NCBI RefSeq assembly: GCF_023343835.1
Contig: NC_064442.1
Span: 17,160,501-17,224,500 of the forward strand
Length of the DNA: 64,000 nt
Source: Lagopus muta
Taxonomy: Eukaryota; Chordata; Aves; Galliformes; Phasianidae
Direction of reading: 5' to 3'
Part shown: positions 1-13,600 of the stretch, piece after piece
Numbering within the stretch: position 1 is the first letter of the stretch
Layout of the letters: each line of letters starts with the position of its first letter
The notes under the pieces: model-generated
Databases searched by the model: none
Seen by the model: the letters and a program-made list of their open reading frames with translations, nothing else
What the model was told of the DNA's origin: nothing
Made by a program: the position numbers and the translations under genes

Positions 1-194
1 AGTACCATAGAATAAGTGCCAGCTTCTGCCACTATCAACTTCATGCAGGCCAACACACCTATGGGGAGATCAGAGACCAAAATACTTTTCTTGCTTTCAC
101 AGCACATCTTTTTATTCTAATGCAATTTCCAATACATAAAAAAGACCGGCCTCAACATTCATTTTCATAATCAAAAAATTCAAAACTGTGCATG

Positions 195-312
195 AATCAT
201 AGAATAGTTTAGGTTGGAAGGGACCTCCAAAGTCATCCAGCCCCAACCTCCACCACAGGAAGGGACACCCCCCACCAGACCAGGTAGCTCAGAGCCCCGT
301 GACTGCAGCAAT
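195..312 (-). mobile_element. CR1 LINE 3' fragment
   Basis: The plus strand begins AATCATAGAATAGTTTAGG and continues TTGGAAGGGACCTCCAAAGT, the reverse complement of a CR1 3' end. Only the tail-proximal ~115 bp remains, as is usual for 5'-truncated CR1. Confidence 0.85.
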
Positions 313-443
313 CTCTTCAGATTACCAGTGCTAACCAGACATGTCTCCCCAAAGTCTTTCTTTCATTCTTCTTAGGTGCACTTCAATGTGCTTCCATGTG
401 GAACAGCTGGAACAGGCAAACTGGGTTTTAAATATGCAACAAT

Positions 444-512
444 AATAGAATGGCCTGGGTTGAAAAGGACCACAATGATCATCTAGTTTCAACCCCCTGC
501 TACGTACAGGAA
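444..512 (-). mobile_element. CR1 LINE 3' fragment
   Basis: ATAGAATGGCCTGGGTTGAA followed by the AAGGACCACAATGATCATCT block marks a CR1 3' end of the GGCCTGGGTTGAAAAGGACC subtype, very short here. Confidence 0.85.
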
Positions 513-1154
513 CCACAAGCAGATTTACCATAGAAAGCTCCAGGCACAGAGTGCACGAAGCACAGCCCTGTATTACATGGGACTGCAGGGACTGCTCAGA
601 CCCCATAAGTGACATCTGCACCTCCTTCACTGACCTCTACACTTGGTACGACCACAAAGATTTTGCTTACAATAGATACTGGCATAAGAACTCGCCCTGC
701 ACAGCAAGCAAAACAAACAATGTTCAGAAGACTGCTGAAATCCACCCAACCCCTGCTGTTTTACTGCAGCAGGTTTCTGGATTGGAGTACCTTCAGCAGG
801 TCCTTTCCAAAATGAGATTGTTGCAAGATTTTACTTCCACTTGTTCTAAAAGATGTCTTAAGTTAATAGATGTGGCATCTTCTCTACATTAAACAAGTTC
901 AGGAGATATCCCCAGAAAATTCCAGTATCTACTGATAATTTTCCTAATATGGATAAGAATATTCTAGATATGTAAATAATAATTGCACCGATATCTTTTA
1001 GTATCTTTCCCTAAAATCTACTGAAGTTCATTCTACCAAAAAGTAAATTCGTGCCTGCCTTACCTAGTTGATTCCTTGCTTTGCAATGTATTTCTTAGTA
1101 CCCTCAAACAGTAAAGTACAAATTACTAAAAGCATGGCAATGGGAATTTTTACG

Positions 1155-1312
1155 CAGAGGGCAGTGAGGTGCTGGCACTGCTGCCCAAAGCTGTGGGTGC
1201 CCCATCCCTGGTGGTGCCCAAGGCCATGGATGGGCTCTGGGTAGCCTGAGCTGGGGGACAACCACCCTTGGAAGGGTTGGGGCTGGGTGGGCTTTAAGGT
1301 CCCTCCCAGCTC
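1155..1312 (+). mobile_element. CR1 LINE 3' fragment
   Basis: The stretch runs from GGGCAGTGAGGTGCTGGCA through GGATGGGCTCTGGGTAGCCT to GGCTTTAAGGTCCCTCCCAG in CR1 sense orientation, lacking the final tail repeats. Confidence 0.8.
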
Positions 1313-4300
1313 ACATCATTACATGCAACACCATACTCATCATTACCACATGAATTAATCTTTTATTAGAAGCCATACATGCACAATTTTTAGTTTGCAC
1401 TTCTTTGCTGCCAGATCTTTTACTCAGGACTTTTCAGCTGAATATTCAGCAGTGCATAGATACATCTTTTCCATTGTAAATACTATTATTTGGTGAATTC
1501 TCTAAATACAAAGCACTTTTTAATGCAAACATGCATTCAGAGTGCAAGAACATTCAGTATCAGTTCTATGCCATCTGACAGCCAGCTGTGAAAGTTACTC
1601 TTTCATTTCCATTCTCCCAGCAGTTTTGCACTCAGCCACTTCCAGGACAGTTTTTAAGCAACAAACTGAAAAGCTAATTCATTTATTGACATTAGATCAC
1701 ACAGCTCCTAATCTGAAGCAAGGGCAATAGTCATTAGGGCATTATTCTTCCATTCTTCACATAAACCTGGAACTTTTCATACAGCCCAGCAGCCTCCTCC
1801 ACATGCTAAGTATCACACACTGGGTTTGATTACTTGATGAGTTTTGTTAATGAATAATTCATCTGACTACCTTGATCACTCTCCAGTTTCACTAGAACCT
1901 CTCTGTCCCCGCTTGCTCTCGTGTTACATGGATACGACAAGCCATCTGTTACCTTGAGGCCCTCACGGCCACCAGGGCCTTGTTCTTTCCAGCTTGCTCC
2001 ATCTGGAAGAACTGGCCAAGCAGCCTTATTGGCACCATCCATAAAATACATCTAGCCAATAAAGTGCAAAGCCCTCAGGAGTTCTACCTCAGGAGATGCA
2101 TATCCCTTCTTAAAAACTTACTGGCAAGCAATGTACTACCAGAGCCTTTCTGACCCTACTCACTCATATTAAAACTCCAGGGGGGGTGGATGGAGTTAGG
2201 AGAGAGAGGGGATGTAATATTTCAATAGAAATTCTGCCTAAGAATTTGAGCACCCAGTCAGGAACAAGCTCCCTTGCCGTCTGTGATGACATCTGTGCAA
2301 TTTGTTTTCCATGTGCAGAAGTTACAGCGCTCCCCTGAGCCCAGATCAGGACTGTTACTTCAGAGCACTGCCCAGCCTACTGATCAGAAGTCTAAGCTAC
2401 ATTACAAAGAGTATTGCTTTGCAACTATGTACAAGAGCAATTAAAATAGAAAAAACAATTACACCTGTATTATCCATCTCACCTCTTACAAATGACACCT
2501 GGGAATTATTTCCATGCTAGGCTATTGCCTCTGCACATTGCTGTGACCAAACCAAGCTTTTCTCTTGCCATCACCTGATCTCAGAAGGAAGCTGCTCTGA
2601 AATAAGACTAGATTAGGTTCTGGATTGAAGAAAACACTCAAGACTGAAATTATTCTTTTTTAATTAAGAAAATAATGAGGGTAGCAGTGAGCTTAAAGAG
2701 GGAAATCAGGTAAGAATTTAACATCATTTAATTGTGCATCCAGAAAAAATAATTTACAGAAATACATAGAAAAAACAAGCATTTTCTCACTCCAGTTAAA
2801 TTTGGAAATTCCATCAATGCTTGTTTATGGAACTGCTGAATCACAGCCTGAACCTCTGATCAATCACCTGAGGTGAGCACTGAGTCAGCAATGAGGAGCA
2901 CAGTGAAGGCAATTCACCTGAGCTGCAGGAAGGGGAGGAGCCTGGCTGCACCTCTCCTAGAGCCATTTAAGAGCTGACTGCCAAGTATCTCTCCTGGAGA
3001 TCCCTCCTCTGGAGTTTTGCAGCGAGCCCAGGATGTGGGTAAGCTTTCTATCTATTCTCTTTTTGTTATTATAACTGCTTTGCCTAACTCTCTTGATCAT
3101 TTTATAATTATAACATTATACAGCTTGAAACAGCATCATACCACTGCACAAGAACATGGTGAGGCTTAATGCTGTCTGAAACCACTGGAGAAAAAGTGTT
3201 TTCAGGAGATCTTGCCACTGCAACCCCAGCTGGGCTTTAGAGCAGGCAAGATAACATTATAGCATGGTAGGAAGAATCCTCCCCCAAACCTGAGCGCATC
3301 TAACAGTTATGCAGAGTGCATTAGCCAGCAGACAGGCAGAGCAGATGATACACAAGACTCACATCTGCTTCAATAATGCATGTGAAGAGCCTTTGTAATT
3401 CCCTTTGCATAAACTTCACAAATCCTCTTGTACTCCAATCAGCAAAATCAATTTGATTTTACAGAAGTGATACACTACTCTATGAGAGATAATGTGCTGC
3501 AAGGAAACTATTCCATTTTTTTTCATTTAAAAATTGGAATTCAGTCATGAGAGAAGTCGCTGAAGGTCTCCTATGCTGGATGTTAAAGAGAATAAACAAA
3601 GTCTCTGCAAGGAATAACTTAATTCTAAACATGAAATGTTTGAAGTCTGAATCTTGCAGTACGTCTGATACTAAAAGTTACTGAAAACACTTCGGCCAGT
3701 TCTACGTGACCTAACTGGAATTGCTCTTTTTGGAGCTCATCAGCTGCAGGTAATGGCCAGGAACACACCAATTCTTCAGACCTTAAAGACTGTAAAGCTA
3801 ACATAAGAATAAGGCCTTTTGTTTTCTTTCTAGCATCCCAGAAAGACGTTACCGAGATGGAAGTGCAGATCAGTTTTATTTTCTATGCAGTTACTGAAGT
3901 TGCCCACACCAAGAATTCCTAATAAAGATAAAACAGCTTGAAGTCCGTCATGGTAATGTGTGAGAGAATCAACAGAAGAAAGTTTCTTTATGAGTAGTTT
4001 TGACTGCTCACAAAAATTGAAGATGGAATTACTCTTTCACTTACAGTGCTGATAACTCAGCCAACTGCTACTGTGTTCAAACCAGCTCAGTGCAACTGAG
4101 GAGTTCCATTACACAAACAGCATCCATCAATCCTCATGCAAACAACTACTGGAGGAGTATGGTTTTGATTCTTCCTTTCTAAGCATAAAGATCTGCATGC
4201 TACTGAATTCAGTTATATTGAACTGCATGACTTGGACACGGTATTTTAGATCTGATACATCGTGTTTCTGAACCACCATAAAGGATTTCTATTACCACTG

Positions 4301-7300
4301 GCATAAAAGTACAACTACACTAAATTAATACGATCTGTTGCAGTGACTTTCAAACAATACTTCTAAATTTTACTAGAACACTGATCCTAGCCTGCTGTTT
4401 TTGCAGTGTCAACTAAGTTCACATTTCAAAAACCCAACAACTAGAATCTCTAAATCCTGTGAATGCCAGTGTGTGCAAAAAACCCTAACTTTATACGCCA
4501 AGAGGCAAAGATTTTCATGTTTCCATCTAAGCACATCTCTTCTAGAACAACAGACCCCAGCCTCAAGTATTTTCCACATAGCATCTTTAGAGAAAAACTC
4601 ATTACTACACATTGTAACCTTTGTATCGAAGTAAAGAGCACCATTTTCAACTTCAGTACAGTTCTGGTAATATCAGCACTTCAGCTATTTTAGAGAATCC
4701 TAGGCACATATTGCTCTTAGGAGATTTGAAACCTTTTTTCAAAATTCAATTTATTTGGCCTGGAAATCACAGCCCTTTTTTAAAACTACTGTGATTCTGG
4801 ACATAAACGATGACACACAGAAACCATACATACAGATTTTTCCTAGAAAGAAATTGTGTTAAGCCTTACCCTCACCTTGCTCTCACTTTGATTACCAGCT
4901 TGCAACCAAAAGATCTTTCTTGGGGTGATTTGCAATGAAATTTTCACTGATCAATTTATAGCTACTGGAAATACAATGGAACATTACCTGCACTTGAAAA
5001 TACAACTCTGTCTAAAATTTACCCATTACAGTGCTAAAGCTGTAGTAGTCTTTGCCCTCCATCTATGACTTAGATTTTAACGTCATACAAGGCAAAACGA
5101 GACATTTTCATTTGAAGACAGGTGACTCTCTGAACCAACTATACAGTGCATTTTGCAAAAATAACTGAAGCCATTTAAAAAGACTTGCCATTTTTTCGGG
5201 ATGACTTCTGTATTGGGGCTGGCAGACAGGTTTGTGTAGTTGCTGACTCAGGACCGGCTGCTTTTCCATGGTTGGCTTTTACCTTATCAGCCCAGCTTAC
5301 ACCAGAAGGAGCCAGGCGTGTTGCAGAAATTGCCACTGATGGGTTCCTAAATGAAAATCATAGCTCTTATTAGCATCTAATCAAAGAACAGAACGGCTCA
5401 TTAGGAAACTGACATTCAACTCGCTAACAAAGCACATGGCAACACAGCAACAGCAAGTTGAGTTGTCAGGTACTACCCTAACAGCCTTTTGCACATGTCC
5501 AGGCACAGAGAGGACAGAAGGACACACCAAGCAGTGCTACAGCTGGAGAAAAATCTTCATGTGAGATCCCTTATACAAAGAAGTCAGTGAAACCAAACGA
5601 ACAGGAAGCTAAATTCTCAGGTTGAAATTTAAAAAATGCCTAATGGTGAAAGAAAGATTCAACATTGTAGCAATGCATAAACAGTTCCCACAAGAAACAC
5701 TCTCTAATAGCAAGTTTTTTTTAAAATGATAACAATAAACACATGGTGAGTATTTGCAGCCAAATAGAACAGCCCTTCTCTTGCATCTTCCTGGCTCCTG
5801 CCCAACTGCACCAATGAACTGCAGAGATCCGGCTGCAAACACCACGCATACGAGGAGTCAAACTGTATGTACAGGAAGTCCATTAAAGTGCAAGTTGAGC
5901 TGTAAACCTAGACCACACAAATCCATAACATGCTCTGTTTTGCTGGACAGTTGAGTAAACAAACTAATACATCCGTTTTCCACTACCTGTTCCACAGAAA
6001 GAAATCCAAAAGGCCATCTCCCCAACTTGGGGAAAGATGCATTGCCTGCCTCAATGTGGCACTTCTGGGACTGCAGTGCTTTACCAAATATTTCAGTTTG
6101 CCTGCTGTAAAAAGTGACCATTTTCAGTACAAACCACCAGGTTTTATTTATATGAATGCAACCAGTTGTTTTTTTTTTTTAATATATTTGAAAATGGTAA
6201 CATTCACTCCATTCAAGAAATGCCCAATTATCTTCAGTAGCATGAATCATTATATCTGCAATCACACAAGTGATTTCTCTCCAAGCTTGTAACACTGAGT
6301 AAACTGGTCCAAGAAATCCAGCTGCTCCACCAGCTAAAGCAAAGTAGGGACAAAGAAATAGAGATCTCACAAGTTTCAAACACACAGAAAAGCCCTATAT
6401 AACTGGACTATTCAATATCTTAAGCCCAGTGGGACAAGAGGTTTATCAAGGCAACCACCAAAAAATATCATAAATACCATAAATACCTGACTAGTGTTCA
6501 CAGCCCTCATCAGTTCTAAGGGGAAATGATAGGGCGTGAGAAACCACAAAGACAGACTGACCAAAGCCCTCAGAATGCACTAGGATCTGAACTTAGCTAC
6601 AAGCCATAGCAGATATACAAAGCAAGGTATACAAAGAGTGTATACAAAGGAACAGCAGAAGTGTCAGACCAGACTTATTTCCACAAGCACTCCAAGATGA
6701 GATCACAGGTCCCCCCCAGTTCCTGCACCCTATCTCACATAGCTCCATGCAGCCCAGCAAATAGCATATCAGGATTGTGCAAGCACTGAGTGACATCTCC
6801 TTCACCTTACTCCCACATTACAGCAATTTACAGTGACAAACTTATTAAACACATTTTTGTGTTTAATAACCACAGATATAATTGGATCCTTACGATATTA
6901 ACTTCAGGATTTTTAAAATAAAAAGGAAGAACTTTTATTTCCTCCATACTCAGTTTCTTCATTTGATTGCTTGTGCATGTTTTCCTCCAATCATCATGTA
7001 TTTAAGCAGACAACCTCTCTAATTTTGTTTCACACAGTCACTTAAAGTGAAAGATGCATTGCTCTACCATATAACATTTTATATTTAAACCTGTATCAAT
7101 TTTGCTGCTCATCATCTCACTACATTCAGTCTTTTTGATCGATATTTACTTCAACAGATGGACACCTGCACAGCACACAACTTAAAAATGCACACATTTT
7201 GACCTTAGTTTTATAGCAGGAAAAGAGTATTAAACAGAAAACATGAAATATGAATGTAATTGTATTTTAAGTTCAGGTCTTTTGATCAACCAATAATTAA

Positions 7301-7487
7301 ATACACAATGAAATAGGCAAAAATTAACTACTTGACAGGTTTTCCTTTTATAGAGCATTTGTGCAAGAAAAGCATATGCAAATGTGTATATACAATTTAA
7401 TAAGCAGCAAAGTCACATTATTATGGAATTTTATCTGTTTCAAATGAATCCGTATGTTAGCTTTAATAGACTTATCCGTTCTCATAC

Positions 7488-7604
7488 CCAAAATTCAAAC
7501 TTCTCCGAGCATTTGATGTCACACTGATTCTGTCTGATGAGGGACTTGGGATCACGTGGCGCCCTGGAGACATTTTCTTTACTTCCCAGGCTAGTGAAGT
7601 AGGC
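7488..7604 (-). CDS. SCAPER: SCAPER exon 7 (codons 182-220), last SCAPER exon in the window
   Basis: This exon lies between acceptor CAATTTGCAG and donor GTATGAG. After completing Arg it reads [20 protein letters not shown], then [18 protein letters not shown], and stops after two bases of a Gly codon. Human has [30 protein letters not shown] as remembered. The Ser-Pro-rich text is typical of a disordered regulatory linker, with several Ser-Pro/Thr-Pro-like sites. No exon beginning with the expected continuation is recognisable to the left, so it must lie outside the window. Confidence 0.95.
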
Positions 7605-10600
7605 CTGCAAATTGAGGAAAGAAGAGGTTAAAAATGACAAGTCCACAATAGTCCTCTATCTGCATCTGTAAATGCTATGCAGCATTATGGAGCATTGCTG
7701 AATGTAATCAGACACCTCTGCAATTGTTTCTACACCAAATCCAAACCATATTACCCAGAATCAGATCAAAAAACCATTCACTCTTGCAAACTACAATGCC
7801 TACTTAAAACAGTTTTACTTTTCAAATACTTCACTTCCAAATTCTTTTCCATTTTCAGTACAACTACTCCCTAGTAACACTATGAGGGACTAAGCACTAT
7901 GAGAACTCCCACTAGGTCCTCACCCCAAGTCTGTCCAAAAGAAAAGTTTCCCCACAACAGACATTACAATTTTCCCAATTTGTTCAATGCCCGCCACAGA
8001 CAAAATTTTATCAACAGTCAGCATGGGGATATAAATGAAAGGAAAAAACCCAGCAGCTGATTACCTGCTTTGAGCATCAGCCTTCTCTAGCTTCTCTTGC
8101 AGCTGTATCCAGTCAATCAGTGCTTTGAAGTCCCTCACATAGTTATCGAGCATCATCAAGACTTCCTGAAAAGCAACCATTACATCAGTCTCTGCATTTA
8201 AAAAACAATCCTCTCAGTCCCCAAACAAGAAGTGAATAGAAAGAAAAAGAAAGAAATCCTACTGCTCTGCATCTTACCTGTCAAAAATAAAAACAAGAAA
8301 AACCCTGAAAGCAAGAAATCTTAAGTTTTGATGTGAAAGAACATTAAAACATGTATTCTACAAAAAAAAAAAAGGCATATTTTCTAAGACTTCTGCAAGA
8401 TCTAATGTTTAAGGACAACACAGCAAAATTTGTCTAGAAAGTTATTCCTAGCAAACATGAATATCACTGCTGTTTTGGTTTTGCTTTTTGTCAGTCATTA
8501 TCCCCAGAAACATACTAGATGTACTTCATGGAATATGCAGAAAAGGTATAAATCCTTATAGCAGGAAAGTAAAAACTCACTGCAAATGATTAATCTGTTT
8601 GCAGAGTGAAAAATTAACAGTTATACCAAGATAACTGTATCAGACAGAGGGAATTCCTTTTGGAGAATGCCAGGTGGCTGCAGTACAGTACCTAACATGG
8701 GCAGAGCAGCAAGCTCAACTTCTGTCTTGTTCCGGAGGGCTTCCAAAGGATGCAAGGATGAACGAATGCTTTACCCACCTAGGTTTGTGACAGATACCCT
8801 ATTGTCACAAATTATCAGCATGATCACACTGATTAGGCAGCTTTTAAAGGAATCTTACGGTAATACTTGGAGAAGCAGCATGAGAAAGCATTGGATTTCA
8901 TTTGTGGAAAGACTGCCTTTGACATGAACTTACCAAGAAACAAACAAGATGACCTGCAAAACACAAAGCTCATATTCTCCCCTTTGATTAGTGCACCTTA
9001 ACAAGTGAGGAAGAAGTCACCAATTGTGACTTTCCCAGCATGGAGTGATTACCTGCCGAGACCTTACAAGTTCAATACCCAGATTATACTTTTCAACCAT
9101 TAGAAACCAGTTTATTTTCTACCATTTTAAAAGTCACTTTTGAACTACATGGAGTTGCTGAAGAATTTGTGCGCTTTTATGTTACCTGATCACTGAAAGC
9201 TGCATTTGTGAACACATCTTACAGTATGAAAGATTTACATATTGTCATAAAATAGCACAACTCAAAGAGATCTTAAGAACAAACTAGTCCATCCCACAAT
9301 TCCAGGTAGGTTCAAACACACTGCCAGAAATCACATGGACATGCTGCAGTTTCATTTGAACACTGTAAAAACCTTGGTTAAGTTAGAAGAAGACTGCAAA
9401 TGATGCGTTGCTCTCCAACACATAAAATCAACTGTTGTGAAAAGACAAGTTAACTCCACGTTACATCAGGAAGAAATTCACTAATAAAATTGGTCTGGTA
9501 TGAAATGGGGAGGTTGGTGGCCCTGCATGTGGCAGTGGGGTTGGAGATTCATGATCCTTGAGGTCCCTTCCAACCCTGGCCATTCTGTGAAAATGTCAAC
9601 AGCTGAGCAGTACAGAACTGAATGACTTGTTTCCAACACAAATATCCTCATGTTTAACTTCCATCTTTCCAGTTTGGACAAATGTGTCACTGCAGTAAAT
9701 GCTGAAAGATCAGACTCCGTAGAGAAACAATCAAAAATTAAAAGTAAGATGGGATCCTGTGGCCCTTACTCAGCACTGACATCTTTCCACAGCAAAGTTC
9801 CCTGAGCAACCTGTGGCTCTGTGCTCCAACATGGACAAGAAGGGAGCCATTTTTACAAGGCACAGAGGCAGGAAATCACTCATGTTCCACATATATACTC
9901 AAAGTCTCATTTCCTGAACATGACAAAAAGCACACACACCATCAGCCCACAGACCTGATGATCACCCACAGACATATTAATGCATTTCCAAAGCAGCTGC
10001 TTCAAGATTACATGCATCAGAAACAAAAGCTTTCACAGACCAGTAAACACCGAAGAGCAACACCGCTCTCTGAAAACATGTTGGAAGATCCATAAATGAA
10101 GCTTGGATTCTGTGATTACGATAAAAGGAAAAAATATGAATGACTTTCTCCTGATTTGCAACTTCTTTTCTATGCCGAAATCTTAATTGCTCCATTAGGA
10201 GAAATGTTCCTTTCAAAGTTATTAGAGGGAAATACTTGGGGAGTGATCTCAAATGTGTAAGTTCCTAAGGGCAAAACAATAAACATTTCAGTACTGACCA
10301 CTGCAGCTAGTGCCCCAGTAAAGCTGGCTAATGCCTGCTTTTGTAACATCACTTCCTACCCAGCTTTACCTGTAACACAAAAAGGATCTTAACACACAGA
10401 CTACTGTGTAACGTTTAGCGATGATTATTCCTTTTGTTTAACAAATGCATGTTTGAAAGTCAGCTTCAGCTTGCATGTAAGTATTCACTAGTAGGGATGA
10501 CAGACCCAGAGCATGTGCCGTCTGTTATATCAAAAAAAGTCACACAAAGTCAAACAATACCACTGCTGACCTAAAAGTTGCTCTTTGTTTTGAAATCCTC

Positions 10601-13600
10601 CACAAGAAAGCAAACAAAAATCTTTCTTACAAGGCAGTTAGTTTACAACACGAAAATAATTCATAAGTAAGGTCTGCTCCAAGGCATGAACGAGGCGAGT
10701 GTTTGAAGCAGCTCTTTTTTCCAGTTTCACTAATAAAATTTCAGCTTTCTAATTCAATTCACATCCATTTCAGCTAGCCTATGCTAAGCTGTGCTGACTG
10801 TTATTAACAATGAGGGCATAGAAAGCAAAATTTAATTCTGAATCATTTACTTTTCAAGTCTGTCACTGAGATATTCCACCAAAAAAAAAAAAAATCCATC
10901 TGAACATGAGTTACATTTCTGAATTTAGTTGGCGCATGGAAAAGACACAATAAATGGCTTAACCTATTTTAAGGAATGTTTAGCTACACATTATCAGAAA
11001 TGATCAGAGCAGAGCCATGCAGCTGTAATCCGAGTCATGTTCTACGAACAAGGGAATACAAACAAGACAAGCAGCTGGAGCTGCCCCACATTCACTGATG
11101 CACATCTTTCTCCCTAAAGCTATGAGGGCCATTTTGTCAAGCAGGATGAAGCAGAACAAAAGTGGCTCTGAAAGCGCCGTTACAGGCATCCAGATAACTA
11201 CATATAGATGTACAGCTAAAATTACCAATTAGTTTACCAATTGGCTGCAACGGATTCGATTGGTTTGTAATTAATTCGAGTTAGAGGCGCACACGGCAGG
11301 CCGGTCGGCGCCATCCCTTTGTCCTGCTGACACACAATCCCAGCGCAGGGCTCCAGGGTCCCGGACATCAATACAGCCCTGTGCCTTACCTACGGCACGG
11401 AGGAGAGCAGATATACCCTGCGGTGCTGAAGCAGTGGAAACTCGTAGCACTTGAGAAGGTGCTGACAAAAAAGAACCTTGATGGGGCAGACTATGGCTGC
11501 GCTAGAGTCAAAACAATTTTAAATCCCATTATTTTTCAAGGTCGTAACCATCCCGCACGGTTTTTAAAGAGCCAGTTCAAACTGAAAAAGAAAGCAATGC
11601 TGTTAAAAAAAAGTAGATTCGAGGAAAACCACTGGCATAAAACTAAAAACTCACAATGCAGCTCCTGTTTCTCCCTCTCCTCCATCATTCGGATGCACAG
11701 TCCTGCCCGTTACTAAGGACTTTCTGGACTTTTCCTTCTTCTCTGAATTTCCTGCAGGCATTCAAGGCAAGGCTGGATGTGGCTCTGGGCAGCCTGGTCT
11801 GGTGGTTGGTGACCCTGCACATAGCAGGGGGTTGAAACTACATGATCACTGTGGTCCTTCTCAGCCCAGGCCATTCTGTGATTCTCCAGCTCTCAGGAAT
11901 TGGTTCCCTCTTTATGTACGTATTTATCCTTAAGCTGTGCTTCTGTCCTCTTCACTTGGGTGATCACATTAACTACTTTTCAAACGAGAAGGATCTCTGT
12001 AAATAGAACGGCTGTATCAGGATAATTCTATATTCCTGAATCAGAACTGTCTTGACTTGGGCCCTAGACAGGTTGATCATAATCTCTGCAAACAGAGGCT
12101 CACTGTTTGGAAGCCATGTCACTGTTTGAAACATCATCTTCTCCATTTATTCTCCCATGCTCAAGTAAGGAGGAGAAAAAAAGCAATGCAGAGAGGAAAA
12201 AAAAAAGGGGGGGGGGGGGGAGCACAGGAGATTGCATGATCTTAAGGTCACTACAATTCAAAACTGCAGAACGTGGTGGAGAAATGAACTACATGACCGC
12301 AACTGTATTGTCAGTTATTCTTAAGGCTAGAAATGTATAATAACAGAATCACAGAATTGTAGGGGTTGGAAGAGACCTCCAGAGATCATTGAGTCCAACC
12401 CCCCTGCCAAAGCAGGTTCCACTTTACAACATTTTACAAATTATGCACACTTTGTTTTGTTTAATGATCTGTAATGAATAGTTTAGGCTATGGTTTTAGT
12501 CGAGCAAGTTATTTTCACGCACTGCAGTGCACTTCAAAAGGCAGCCCACGTTCCTCCTACCTTCAACTTTTAAGTTTAACCGTATACTTTAGTAAACTAG
12601 CTCAGAAGTCAGGGGATGCACACAAGGACTTCACACTTACAGCTTATTTACCCCCAGAAATACATGCTGTCAAACTTGAAGGGCCAGGAACGGGATCAGC
12701 CAGATGGCCAATCAGAAAATACAATGGTTTTTTCAATAGTTGGCTATCCACCCTCAACCTACGGTAAAAAAAGAATGAATTGTCATTCTGAAAGATCTCA
12801 GCTATTTCCAGCAGTGAGGCTGGATGCACTCTCACTGCTCCATTTGCTCTACTGCCTGTTCTGGTGATTCTGATTCAGCTCAGAAGATGACAACGATGAA
12901 AACGTACACATCCCAAAAGAGGCAGAAGTGCTCACAGATGAGATGCTCTCTTGGCATTGACTGCTGCAATACAGTCACACGTGTTTATTTAGAAAGAGAC
13001 ACACACATAACTCCTAAGTAACTTCACTCTCAGAAACAGAACACTTTCTTTTTTTTAAAATACAGTGCGAAGCAGCAGCCTGTCATTCTCCTGACACATC
13101 CCAGCTGCAGAATTCACCCTTTTCTAACAATTTGAGAATGTCTCAAAATGTATATTCCACTAAACTGCACTGAGCTGGAAAACTCTGCCGTGTGAGAAAG
13201 ACAGAAAATGAATTATACACGTTCTAATCTATGAATTGTTGTCTTGGGTTTTCAGGGATAGCCAGAATCACCTTGGTTTTATTGAGTAAGACGACAGGCC
13301 AGCATACAGAATACACTTCAGTTCATGCTGAAGTTTTCCTAACTGGAAATGTTCTTCCAGGGTGTTCCAAGATAGAAGACATCTGTCCAAGTACAGCAAT
13401 GGCCAAAACGGTTATGGAATTGACAGAAATACACTGAACAGATGACTCTGATAGATAAATAACAATCAATGATAAGAATTCAGGTGAAGAAAGCAAGAGA
13501 TGCTAAATCTCAAAAAAAAAAATCACTTAGATTTTGCACAGCTTTAGTTGTTTTTTAATTCCTTTGTAAAGTCAGAGAAAACCAGGACACTAGAACAAGA

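Larger units (their letters stand above)
1..7487. other. SCAPER intron 7 (partial), with CR1 fragments
   Basis: No SCAPER exon was recognised in this stretch on the minus strand, and no other gene on the plus strand. It is AT-rich and holds three CR1 fragments (195-312, 444-512 and 1155-1312) and short homopolymers. It also holds a promoter-like block near 2.88-3.05 kb and a minus-strand open stretch ending in a poly(A) run (6170-6390), both discussed under findings. Confidence 0.7.
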
